From positions 436,268-500,267 of the forward strand of contig MNCI01010832.1 in NCBI GenBank assembly GCA_015680685.1: DNA of 64,000 nt, given 5' to 3'. The translations under genes were made by a program, and so were the position numbers. Every line of letters starts with the position of its first letter. Position 1 is the first letter of the stretch. Shown in pieces: positions 44,381-55,160 of this stretch. The DNA is from Gnetum montanum. Lineage: Eukaryota > Streptophyta > Gnetopsida > Gnetales > Gnetaceae. Under the pieces are notes generated by a model that did no database searches, was not told the DNA's origin, and worked only from the letters and a program-made list of their open reading frames with translations.

Positions 44381-46327
44381 ACTAGGATACGAGATTGCTA
44401 AAAATAACTCCTTAGTGTTGATGAACAAGGCAGCAAACTATTTGTGTTCAATGTCAAATGCTTTAACTGTGTCCTTCAACTCTTGGTAATCACTCCTCCA
44501 TTTGACTAGGTTCTTTTGAATTGAATACATTTTTGCTTCAACTATGGACTAGTTGAAGATGGCCATTATTGCCTCCTCCTTAGCCATCTTAAATCATTCT
44601 TGAAGCTATAGGAAAGCTTCATCTCTTATTACTACTGAGCTAAGGATTGTAAGATCAGCAAGGTGGGCATGTAGTTCGGCAACCTTTGCAACCAAGCATT
44701 GATTTTGTTCTTGAGCTATTTTGAGTTGCCTCTCCAAAATGATGCACTTTCCCCTTGCATGTAATAGCTACAATTGGTTTGTGGTGATGTTTTCTGGAAA
44801 ATCGCAGATATTTGAAATCGGTTTCCCAGTCCCCATTAGTTGATCTAGCAATTCTTCATGCTGGGCTATGTTCAACTTTTCACTAACCGTGCTTATGAAC
44901 ATCTTCACATCTCGAAGTGTAGATATGTTTGGTATAGGTGTTGCAGGTGCATTTAATGCTTCAGCAACATAGTCAACAACAACTTTAGCTATTGTTTCTT
45001 GTTATTGGTGTTGCATCGCTAGGATAATCACCTCTTCGCCTTCCTTCAAATGCATTGAGAAAGTGATGGCATTCCAAAATATTTCTAGGAATAAATGGTG
45101 TTGAGATAATGACACTGTTACCTCCCGAGCATTGGGATCCTCCCTTGCAAGCAACTATGTTTATTGGATAGAGAAAATTGATCCACCCCTCTCCATTTGG
45201 CTAATTATTTGGGCCACCTCATTAAGGTGACTCATTGTTGGTTGATATATAGATGGATCTACCCCACTCATTCTTGTATGCTGCTCTTGGATTTTATGCA
45301 TGCGCTTAATGGTTGTGCAGGCTTCTGACATTGTTTCTTGAGTGGGTGGTGGTGGTGACTGCTTCTTTTCTTAAGTCATCATTGACATCTTTTCTTTCCT
45401 CATTTGTGATCATTAGGCCAAAGAAGCATGCTTGATTATATCATTGGAGTAGTAGATGATACCTTCCCTTTTGTAGATTTTTCAGATGAGGCATGGAAAG
45501 GGCAAGGTTTTTCTTCCATGTTCATTTTCTTTAAAATGCTTCTTGATCTCTAAGTATATTAGTTATGGAAGGTTGATGAAAAATTTTCTACTTAGAGTGA
45601 CACATGCTTGGGTAGAGAAAGTGGTCACCTTGCTTGGCCTCATCATTGGATTGAGGTGATAGGCCACAATTTTGAAATAGATTCACTCCACTAGTGTGAG
45701 CACTCCGTACTTTTTACAGTCAACCTAGTAGCACTGCTAAGTCCACTCCTTCTTGGCCTCAAGATCACCTTTCGTTGATAGTTTTTCCAACTTTGTCCCA
45801 ATGTTAGGCAACCCCAGTGCTTGTACGATAACTTTAGTCAAGTAGGACACTTGAATGTCCTTGATCTTGATAGTGGACCTTAGCCTTCTATTGTTTCTAA
45901 AGAGATATGTCTTTCCCATGTACCATTTTCCACTAGTTGTAATGATTGGCCACATGGGAGAGGTTTGTAGTTGAGTCTTAACATCTACTAGAGCTTTCTC
46001 TAAGAATGGTCCAAAGTTGATTTCTTGAAGAACTAATCGTTGCATTTCTTGGGACCTGATAATGTCAAGGCAAGCTTGATTCAAAGTGACTTCAAGCCTT
46101 GGTGAGGGTCCAAGCACTTCTTCTAGCTGTGATTACTTAGTGGGAACTTCTTCTTCTAGAATCTATTGGATAGATTCCACTTCAAGCTCCTCACGAAGAG
46201 GTCCCATTACATGGTTTGCCTCTAGTGGTTCTTGGACTTGTTCTTGTTGGCCCCTTTCAACTCTGAGCCACTTCTTCCTTGGTTGAGAGGGTTCTCCTTC
46301 CTATGGGCATTTAGATTTTGATGTCAT
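44375..46327 (-). pseudogene. Athila ORF3, copy 1 (plant 'transposon protein'-like)
   Basis: From ATG at 46327 (MTSKSKCP) a single 651-codon frame runs to TGA at 44375 with roughly twenty stops and no frameshift. Central motifs are PMWPIITTSGKWYMGKTYLF, RSTIKIKDIQVSYLTKVIVQ, YFKIVAYHLNPMM, FFINLP.LIYLEIKKHF and TLPFPCLI.KIYKREGI. The latter resemble the vay.l.P...s.....A.llY.i..g..i....I......lpFPcLIt.L....gV domain of plant retroelement extra ORFs (PF20167-like, by memory). The C-terminal half is coiled-coil-like. The function is unknown; it is not a proven envelope protein. Confidence 0.6.
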
Positions 46328-46792
46328 TTATAATTACAATGAGACCATGGATTAGCAATCGTTGTGTAACTTAAAGCAATTAGAATACCTTTATCTCTTA
46401 AGGATAGTTACACTTGACTAAGTTGTAATTATGGATAATTTAATCATTCCAATTATTATTTTATTTATGTGTTACTATTAATAAATCATCCTGGGGGTTA
46501 TTGAAAGGGTTAACTTTTTTAAAAAATAATGTTTATATATTCTTAAGGTTATTACCCTTTGGGGAGTTAAGAAAATTTCCAAAAAATTTCATTAGGTTTC
46601 CATTGGAAACCTTGAGATTTGTGGCCCCCACAATAAAGATCTTACCTTTAGTATGAGCAGGATCAAAAAATGGAGTGATTTGGATAAACAGTTGGGAAGT
46701 TATGGGCTCTGGAAGGTTTTAGGCTTTGAAAAATTGCAAAATCTCCCCATGTGTTATCAGGAAAATGTCAAAAATTCCTAAGTGCATGGTGG

Positions 46793-46802
46793 TATATATA
46801 GT
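46793..46802 (-). promoter_or_regulatory. TATA-like box upstream of ORF3 copy 1
   Basis: The coding strand reads CTATATATACCACCATGC, about 470 bases before the ORF3 ATG, just downstream of GAGGCCT-containing palindromic words (GACGAGGCCTCATC near 46820). A GT splice-donor-like AAAGGTAAGATC follows near 46650. Unit 2 has the same box at 49901-49909. It could be a promoter for a separate ORF3 transcript, or a leftover LTR. Confidence 0.4.
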
Positions 46803-47181
46803 ATTTTTGTGATGCATTGATGAGGCCTCGTCAATGGGGCCTTATCGATGTAATCAGCTACATTGACAAGGCCTCGTCGATGCAACTATTAACCATCATA
46901 GACAACCATTGAATTTGGTCAAACTTGCAAAATACAAAGAATTTTTGAATGAAATTGAGAAATCTCGTCTTTATTGTTGCACACATTGTCATGCTTAGGT
47001 ACAATAATGCTCGAATAAAGATATGCACATTCAATGACTCTTGCTATAGGCTCAAGAGGAAAATTCTAACTCTCAAATACAAAAAATGCAAGAGCTTCAC
47101 TGCTAAAAAATATTTTTTTCCATGAATGTGGTTGGTCGATGTGTATTTATATCTGAATACAAACACTATGTCAATTGGGCC

Positions 47182-49435
47182 TCATTGACTAGGACACAAG
47201 ATTGCTAAAAGTAACTCAGTGTTGATGAACAAGGCAGTGAACTATTTATGTTCAATGTTAAATGCTCTAATTGTATCCTTCAAATCTTGGTAATCACTCA
47301 TCTATTTGACTAGGTTCTTTTGAATTGAATACATTTTTGCTTCAACTATGGACTAGTTGAAGATGGTCGTTATTGCCTCCTCCTTAGCTATCTTAAATCA
47401 TTCTTGAAGCTATAGGAAAGCTTCATCTCTTATCACTACTGGGTTAAGGATTGCAAGATCAGCAAGGTGGGCATGTAGTTTGAAAACCTTCACAACCAAG
47501 CATTGATTTTGTTCTTAAGTTGTTTCGAGTTGCCCTTCCAAAATGATGCACTTCCCCCTTGCATCTAATAGCTACGACTGGGTTGTGGTGATGTTTTCTG
47601 TAAAATAGAAGACATTTGGAATCGGTTGCCCAATCCCCATTAGTCAATCTGGAAATTCTTCATGCTGGGCTATGTTCAACTTTCCATTGATCGTACTTAT
47701 GAACATCTGCACATCTCAAAGTGTAGATATGTTTGGTATAGGTGTTGCAGGTGCATTTAATGCTTCAGCAACATAGTCAACAATAACTTTAGTTGTTGTT
47801 TCCTAATCTTGGTGTTGCATCACCAAGATAGTTGCTCCTTTGCCTTCCTCCAAATGCATTGATAAAGTGGCAGCATTCCAAACGATTTCTGGGAATAAAT
47901 GGTGTTGAGATAATGACATTGTCACCTCCCTAGCATTGGGATCCTCCCTTGCAAGAAACTATGTTTATTGGATAGAGAAAATTGATCCACCCCTCTCCAT
48001 CTGGCTGATTATTCAGGCCACCTCATTAAGGTGATTCATTATTGTTTGATATATAGATGGATCTGCCCCACTCATTCTTGTATGCTACTCTTGCTCACTC
48101 AAGAGCTGCTCTCAGATTTTACACATGCGCTTAATGGTTGTTTAGGCTTCTAACATTGCTTCTTGAGTGGCAATGGTGGCGACTGCTTCTTTTCTTAAGT
48201 CATCATTGGCATCTTTTCTTTCATGATTTGTGATCATTAGTCCAAAGGAGCATGCTTGATTATATCATTGGAGTTGAGGGTGAGAGAGACTAATTGCGAT
48301 GAGCAACCGATTCCTTGATTAGCCGTACACATTCGTCAATGCTCGCAATCAAGTCGTACTCATGCCACACTACTATAGGTAATAAATAACAAATAATAAA
48401 ATCCTATTCTATGCACTGCAAGGTTTATCCACAAAGCTCATCTTTATTGCCATACACAACTTGCATTCAGGTACAATGCTGCTTGAATAAAGATCCGTTC
48501 ACTTGGGGACTCCTATTGTGGGCACATGGAAAATATTCTATCTCTAGAGTGATCAATATGGTAGAGTTTCCCTACTTTAAGCCTAGGATGAGGAATAAGG
48601 GGAGTGCTGCCTCTTATTTATAGATTTGGCGGAGGACCGTGATATCATATATGCGACATCACAATGGAAGACGCGATATTGCATGGGATGTGATATTGTG
48701 GCAACCGCGATATCGCGTACGTAATATTGCAGCTTGTGCATATCGCGTCTCATCAATTGGATTGAGGTGATAGGCCACAGTTTTGAAATAGATTCACTCC
48801 ACTAGTGTGAGCACTCCGTACTTCTTATAGTCAACCTAGTAGCACCACTAAGTCCACTCCTTGGCGTCAAGATCACCTTCCATTGATATTTTTGCGAACT
48901 GTGTTCCAGTTTCAAGCAACCCTAGTGCTTGCGTGATAACTTTAGTCAAGTAGGACACTTGAATATCCTTAATCTTGACAGTGGACCTTAGCCTTCTATT
49001 GTACCTAAATAGATATGTCTCTCCCATGTACCATTTTCCACTAGTTGTAATGATTGGCCACATGGGAGAGCTTTGCAGTTGAGTCTTGAAATCTACTAGA
49101 GCTTTCTCTTAGAATGGTCCAAAGTTGATTTCTTGAAGAACTAATCATTGCATTTCTTGGGACCTGATAATGTCAAGGAAGGCTCATGTCAAAGTGACTT
49201 CAAGCCTTGGTGAGGGTCCAAGCACTTCTTCTAGCTATGATTGCTCAATGGGCACTTCTTCTTCTAGAATCTGTTGGATAGATTCCACTTCAGGCTCCTG
49301 ACGAAAAGGTTCCATTGCATGGGTTGCCTCTAGTGGTTCTTGGACTTGTTCTTGTTGGCCCCTTTTAGCTTTGGGCTGCTTCTTCCTTGGTTGAGAGGGT
49401 TCTACTTCCTATGAGCATTTATATTTTTGTGCCAT
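47182..49435 (-). pseudogene. Athila ORF3, copy 2, split by an LTR
   Basis: Same order as copy 1, with ATG at 49435 and MWPIITTSGKWYMGETYLFR at 48848-49063. The frame is interrupted by the LTR at 48297-48755 and by stops. The product would have been like copy 1. Confidence 0.6.
48297..48755 (-). repeat. Different-subfamily LTR inside ORF3 copy 2
   Basis: On the coding strand it runs from TGATGAGACGCGATATGC to GGTTGCTCATCG. It has a TATA box (CTATAAATAAGAGG), a region TTTATTCAAGCAGCATTGTA like that of the Athila LTRs, and a U3 rich in CGCGATAT, including the perfect palindrome CGCGATATCGCG (48706-48717). It is shorter (about 460 bases) than the other LTRs. A 4-bp ATTG abuts both ends, but the flanking ORF3 sequence is not continuous across it, so it is not a clean solo LTR. 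Confidence 0.65.
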
Positions 49436-50060
49436 TTATAATTACAATGAGACCATGGGTTAGTAATCGTTGTGTAACTTAAAGTAATTAGAATATCTTT
49501 ATCTCTTAAGGATAGTTACACTTGACTAAGTTGTACTTATGGCTAATTTAATCATTCCAATTACTATTTTATTTATGTGTTACTATTAATAAATCATCTT
49601 GGAGGTTACTGAAAGGGTTAACTTTTTTAAAAAATAATGTTTCTATATTATTAAGGCTATTACTCTTTGGGGAGTTAAGAAAATTTCCAAAAAATTTCAT
49701 TAGTTTTTCATCAGAAACCTTAAGATTTGTGGCCCCCATGATAAAGAGCTTACCTTTAGTATGTGCAAGATTAAAAAATGGAGTAATTTGGATAAACAGT
49801 TGGGACGTTATGGGCTCTAGAAGGTTTTAGGCTCTGAAAAATTACAAAAAATCCCCATGTGTTATGAGGAAAATGTCAAAAATTCCTAAGTGCATGGTGG
49901 TATATATAGTATTTTTGTGATGCATTGACAAAGGCTCATTGATGGGGCCTTATCGATGTGATCAGTTGCATCGACGAGGCCTCATCAATGCAACTATTGA
50001 TCACCATAGACAAGCATTGAATTTGGTCAAACTTGCAAAATAAAAAAAAATGAATGAAAT
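49436..50060 (-). other. Leader of ORF3 copy 2
   Basis: Non-coding. It repeats 46330-46967, with TATA-like box at 49901-49909 and the same splice-donor-like site near 49750. Confidence 0.5.
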
Positions 50061-51480
50061 TGAGGTCAAATGAAAGATCAAAGGGCCAAGAACAGTATGA
50101 AGACATGAGAAGAGGGTGTTGAAGCTCATATATTTGGAAAAATGGAGCAAAAATTGATTTAAGGGATGAATGAAATAAAAGGTTAAGGAGCACTGAGCAG
50201 AATACCCAATGGAATATGCGAAAGATAGGATTTTAGCAATGTCAGAGGTAAGGAATCTTAACTAGCCAAACCAAGAACTATGCAAGTGGATCCTCCCCAT
50301 AGTAAGCTCATGCCCTTGTTGCCCTTGCATAAATTCAACTAAGGAGTCCATGGGCCCCATAGTTGATTTAATGATTATGAAAAGTTAAGGACCAAAAAAA
50401 AAAAGAATCTACTCAAGAACTCAAACACATCAGACCAAGACATAGAGCATAACATAGAACATGATAATGAGGTGAGTTATGGTAGCATTGATGGACAATA
50501 GAGAAGGTGAAATGAAGTTTTGAATTAAGGTCATAAGAAGTCCCTTGTGGAATTTGTGTTTAAAATGACCTAGGAAGATCCATTCTCAGTCTAGACCAAA
50601 ACCATATACTTTCAATGACTTCACATTGCCACCCTAAGACCAATCCACCCACACGAGACATAAAAGTACTTCCACAAGACAACCACCATTACAAAAGAAG
50701 AAGAAAAGAGAGAAGTAGGAAGTGAGAGAGCACCTTAGTTAGAGGGGACCTTCAAGCATAGATACATGGCTTTCTAGTCCCATAACTAGTGCTTGTAGCT
50801 TTTTTATGTGTCTAAGGGGTGTTCTTTGAATTCCCATTGTTTTTTTTGAATGGGACCGCACCATGCAAGGACTTATTTGTTTATTGTATATAAGGGGTGT
50901 GCTTTGAATTCCCATTATTCTTTTTTCTATTTTTTGGATGGGAACCACACCATGCAAAGACTTTATTTAACTTCCTATCAATGGTTCGAATGGAAAGGTA
51001 AGAAGTCCATGAAAAACACTCAAGCACTCAAGAAAGTAGAAGAGTAAAAAGAGTATTGAGTCCCCTTGAAGTCACACCCTTTTCAAACCTTTGAATCCCT
51101 CCTAATTCTGGAACTACCAAGGTCATCCATTGATTAAAAATTTCTTTAATGAAAGGGACCTCAAATTCCCAGAATAAAGAAAATCTCAGAGTTTATTGGA
51201 TGGCCGAATGACATGGACTCATTGCTTTTTCCATGAAAAATAAACCATGTTAAAGTCATCAGACATCAGAATTCAAAAATAAAAACTAGACATCGACAAT
51301 CACAACATTATCACAAGCCATCATTAGTAAATAGCAACAGCGGCACTATGTCCTGTGAAAATAAAGAAAATTTTATTAGCAAAAATAAGGAAATTTCACA
51401 CTTGAACAAAATAAAAAATATATATATAATAAAGTGTAAAATAATCAAGAAAGGCTCAAAGGTACTAATGATGGTGTAAA
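50061..51480 (-). other. Spacer between integrase and ORF3 in minus Athila-like element
   Basis: No coding domain. It contains an imperfect duplicate near 50800-50960 (words CCCATTGTTTTTTTTGAATG / CCCATTATTCTTTTTTCTA with GGGACCGCACCATGCAAG / GGGAACCACACCATGCAAAG). Confidence 0.5.
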
Positions 51481-52900
51481 ATTAGAAAAATTTGAAAATC
51501 CAAAAATTTGTAAAATAAACAACTTGTAAAATCAAAAATGTGGAAAAAAAAAGTAGAAAACCTGAGAAGCCATATGGATTGTTAGCATGGATGGACATCT
51601 CCTCCATGAATGAGTTAGAAGGAGGAGATCTAAAAAATAGAATGTGGTTGTTCATGCGTCGAGGTGGTAGTTGCACTGATTTGTCTTGGCTCAAGAAAAG
51701 GTTTTACTTGTTGGATGTTGACCAACTATTTTTTATCTAGGCTTTTAGGCTTGTAGATCAACATGGCCCTAGAGGAAAAGGTTTGATCAATTATATAAGT
51801 CTCTCCCACAATGTTTGGAATTTTTACTTTTTAGGTACACGTGTGGGGTTCTAATAAAGAACCTTATCTTCTAGTTAAAGTTTTACTTTCCTGATTTTGA
51901 GGTCATGATGTTGCTTCATGAATTCCTTGTGCACTTCATTCAAAGATAAGGCCACTAATCAATTTTCATCTAGCATATTAAGGTTGATCAATATTCCTTT
52001 CTATAATAGACTTAGGTTAAGATTCAAATCATAGGTTGTTGAAGTGTATGAAGTTTGAATTGAATCAGGAGCATTGGAAGTTTTCCAAACACCAACTTGT
52101 AGGGAGAATAGCAAATAGGAAGTTTCCATGTTAAACAGTAAGCCCAAAGGGCATCATTAAGTTTTGCACTCCAATCTTTCATATTTACTAATGGTCTGCA
52201 TTAGTATTTTTGTGATCTCCCAATTCGTTACCTCTACTTGACCATTGGCTTGGGGGTGATAGGATGTTATTAATTTATGTTCAAGCTCCAAGTATTGCAT
52301 TAACTTTCTAAAAGTGGCACCTGTGAAATGAGTTCCATTATCAAAAATTAGTGAATGTGGCACCTCAAACCTATTTAGAATATTTTGTTATATGAATCTA
52401 GCAATAGTGGATGATGTACAATTAATAATGGTTGCTACTTCTACCCATTTTATGCAGTAGTAAACTGTTACAATAGTATATGCCTTTTTATTGGACATGG
52501 GTGTGATGGGATCCATGAAATCAATGCCTCATATGTCAAAAGGTTCTAATGGTTAAATCCATTATTGAGGACCTTTCATGCAAGCAGTCATCCTCCCATC
52601 TCATTAACAATGTTTACAAGATTTGATAAACTAGTGGACATCCCTAAAGATTGTAGGCCAATAGTGTCCTACCATCAGGATTTTTATGGCTATGCATCTC
52701 CCTGCATAGTGGTCTCCATAAGACCCTTTGTGAGCATCTTGGAGAACACGTAGTTGATCTTTGTTAGGAACACACCAACAAATCAGGCCATCAGCACACA
52801 CCTTATAGAGTTGTTCATTTATTTCCATGAAATATTTGGCCCAATGAAAAAATTGTTGCTTCTTTTTAAATTCAAAATCTTGTGGCATCTCTTGAGTGAG
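51481..52900 (-). pseudogene. Athila-like integrase, minus copy
   Basis: 52631-52888 gives VCADGLICWCVPNKDQLRVL and HKGSYGDHYAGRCIAIKILM (zinc-binding region, broken). 52157-52363 gives MPHSLIFDNGTHFTGATFRK and TSYHPQANGQVEVTNWEIT, with the second catalytic Asp kept in FDNGTHF and the Glu kept in VEVTN. The tail reads LPPRRMNNHILFFRSPPSN and an FLLFFSTFLIL stretch. Multiple frameshifts. The first catalytic Asp lies in a broken segment. Confidence 0.75.
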
Positions 52901-53029
52901 AAGATAAGTGAGGATGCCATTGTACCATGTTGTTTTTGTAGGTGTTTGTTCATTTATTGCTCTTGCAAAGAGGAGTTCATCTAGAAACTCATCAGAGAGC
53001 AGGCTCTCCTCCTCTTTATTATCCCATCA

Positions 53030-53590
53030 TAAGTGAGAGAGGTGGCCAATGACCACATTCTCGGTCCCTTTTCGATCTACCATCATGAGATCGAATTCCT
53101 ACAAGATCTTGAGCCACCATATGACATGAGGGCTCATTGTTGGCTTGTTCATGAAGAAGTGGATTGCACTATGGTCCATGTGCACAAATACTTTGTAGAC
53201 AAGCACATAGTGCCTAAACGTTTCCAAAGCATACACCACAACCATTAGTTCTTCTTCCATGATGGTGTAAGTTAACTATGCTCTCACAATGCTTAGGATC
53301 ACACAATGGATGTAGTATGGCTATTTCTTATCATCCATCTACATGGGCACTACTCCCAAGGCATAGTTAGATGCATCTGTCATGATGTGGAAGGGTTTGG
53401 ACTAGTTTGGTGCTCATAGGATTGGTGTTTCTATGAGTTTCTCTTTTAATTGTTTGAATGCATGTTCACATTCTTTGGCTAGATGAAAGGTGCATCTTTC
53501 TTCAAAAGCTCTACCAATGATTTTGCAATCTTAGAGAAATTCTCTATGAATCATCAATAGTAGCCAATGTGTCCAAGGAATGATCAAACA
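53030..53590 (-). pseudogene. Athila-like RNase H, minus copy
   Basis: Readable parts include SKPFHIMTDASNYALG (with the active-site Asp kept, unlike the plus copy's Asn), LTYTIMEEELMVVVYALETF and VFVHMDHSAIHFFMNKP. Several stops and frameshifts. Confidence 0.65.
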
Positions 53591-53593
53591 TCT

Positions 53594-54300
53594 TTAATGG
53601 TCTCTAGTTAGAGTGTTATTCCTTGGATGAACCTTATCTTTTCTGGATCTACCTGAATCCCCTTTTTGTGAAATTTGTTGTCCTAGCACAATGCCTTTTT
53701 CGACCATGAGATGGCTCTTTTGCCAGTTGAGATGCAAGTTTGTTTCAACAAATCTCTTTAATACTTGCTCAAGGTAGTCTAAGGCTTGCTTAAATGTAGC
53801 TCCATAAGTGGAAAATTCATCCATGAAGACTTCCACACCACTATTGATCTACTATTGGAAAATACTAAGGACCTAGCATTGAAATGTTGCAAGGCCATTG
53901 CACAGACCAAATGGCATCTTATAATATGTAAAAGTCCCATAGGGACTCATGAATGTTATCTTGGCTTGATATTTTGGTGCAATTTGGATTTGGTTATAGC
54001 CACTATAACCATCCAGGAAGTTATAATAACAATGCCCAAATATGGTGTCCAATACTTAATCCACAAATGGCAATGGAAAATGATCTTTAAATGTTACCAT
54101 ATTCAATAGCCTGAAATCAATGTAGACTCACCACTTGCCACCTTTCTTTGGCAAAATTATGAGTGGGCTAACCCACTCACTATCTACAATAGGATAGATG
54201 AACCCCACCTTGAGTAGTTGTTCAATTTCCTTCTTGATGATCTACTTCAATTTGGGGTTTAGTTGCCTCTATGGTTGCCTTCTAGGCTTCATGGTTAGGT
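53594..54300 (-). pseudogene. Athila-like reverse transcriptase, minus copy
   Basis: EWVSPLIILPKKGGKW, IDFRLLNMVTFKDHFPLPFV, FLDGYSGYNQIQIAPK and MPFGLCN.LATFQ are all visible. The catalytic block in 53594-53836 reads EVFMDEFSTYGATFKQALDY, with Glu in place of the second Asp. The line LNWQKSHLMVEKGIVLGQQI follows. The change differs from that in the plus copy (FMND), so the two were inactivated separately. Confidence 0.75.
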
Positions 54301-54765
54301 TAGTGTAAATGTGATGTTGGAATATCCTTGGATCAATCCTAGTCAGCTCGAGATATGACCAAGCAAAGGCTATTATCCATTTGTTAACCACCTTCAATAA
54401 CTTTTCTTTTTGTTCAAGAGCAAGTTTGACATTAATTATGACTAGTTTACCATTGTTTAAAAATGCATATTCCATGATGGCTGGTAAAGTTTCTAGCTCT
54501 AAGGTCTCTTGCTTGAAGTTATTAGGGATTTCCAACTCGCCCCAACAAGTATCATCATCTTTATTAGAGAGTTGGAAATGAATTGAATATTGATTTCTTG
54601 TGCACACTTATTGCATGCTTTAATGTATGTACTTTTGATGGACCAAATATTTTGCATGAAATTGCACTCATTATGACTATACACTATGCATGGAATAGGC
54701 TTCTTCTCTATCTTGCCCAATTCATTTTCTTTGGATATTTCTAGAGATAGGTCCCTTATGCCCAT
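54301..54765 (-). pseudogene. Protease-RT linker, minus copy
   Basis: LETLPAIMEYAFLNNGKLVI and FAWSYLELTRIDPRIFQ align with 34600-34800 of the plus copy. Confidence 0.65.
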
Positions 54766-54789
54766 TTTTCAATCGACTATGCTTAACCA

Positions 54790-55160
54790 AGCTCTTTTCA
54801 TAATGATGGGGAAGCCACTTTTTCAGTTTTTAACCTTGAACACTAGAAAATTAGTAGGATAGGATCACTTGCAAAATGTGATAGCAGTATCCTCTACTAA
54901 TCTTGGAGGGACAGTAATTGACTAATCTGCCAATTCTATATGGATGTTCCTCTTCTTGAGAGATCGTAGGTTTTAGACCTTGTACATGTCATGAGAGATG
55001 AGGTTAACTTAGGAACCTAAGTCAAGAAGATCCTTTCATGGCTCATGTCCAGCAATCTATAAGTAAATGAGTGGACTTCTTGGGTTAGATCTTTTCATGG
55101 GAAGATTGCCAACCTTAATCTAGTCGAAAATAACATGAGTTAGCATTATAGTGTGAATCC
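54790..55160 (-). pseudogene. Athila-like protease, minus copy
   Basis: The reading DWIKVGNLPMKRSNPRSPLI continues KDLLDLGS.VNLISHDMYKV, where the DSG active site has become DLG. FPIIMKRAWLSIVD corresponds to the iLGR.WL block. It aligns with 33850-34200 of the plus copy. Confidence 0.65.

Larger units (their letters stand above)
44159..46967 (-). repeat. Tandem duplication, unit 1 (LTR part plus ORF3)
   Basis: 2.8 kb from TCTTTATTGTTGCACACATT to the end of the ORF3 leader. Unit 2 (46968 to about 50060) repeats the same order with high similarity. The breakpoints lie in the LTR (left) and in sequence ending AATGAAATTGAG (right). Confidence 0.8.
46968..50060 (-). repeat. Tandem duplication, unit 2
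   Basis: It repeats unit 1. It contains a truncated LTR part (46968 to about 47200), ORF3 copy 2 and its leader. About 200 bases of unit 1 (near 45450-45650) are replaced here by a different LTR (48297-48755) plus 24 bases. Confidence 0.8.

Noticed and set aside
46968-47210. Read as a separate solo LTR
   Set aside because: It is the truncated left part of tandem unit 2 and joins ORF3 copy 2 exactly as in unit 1.
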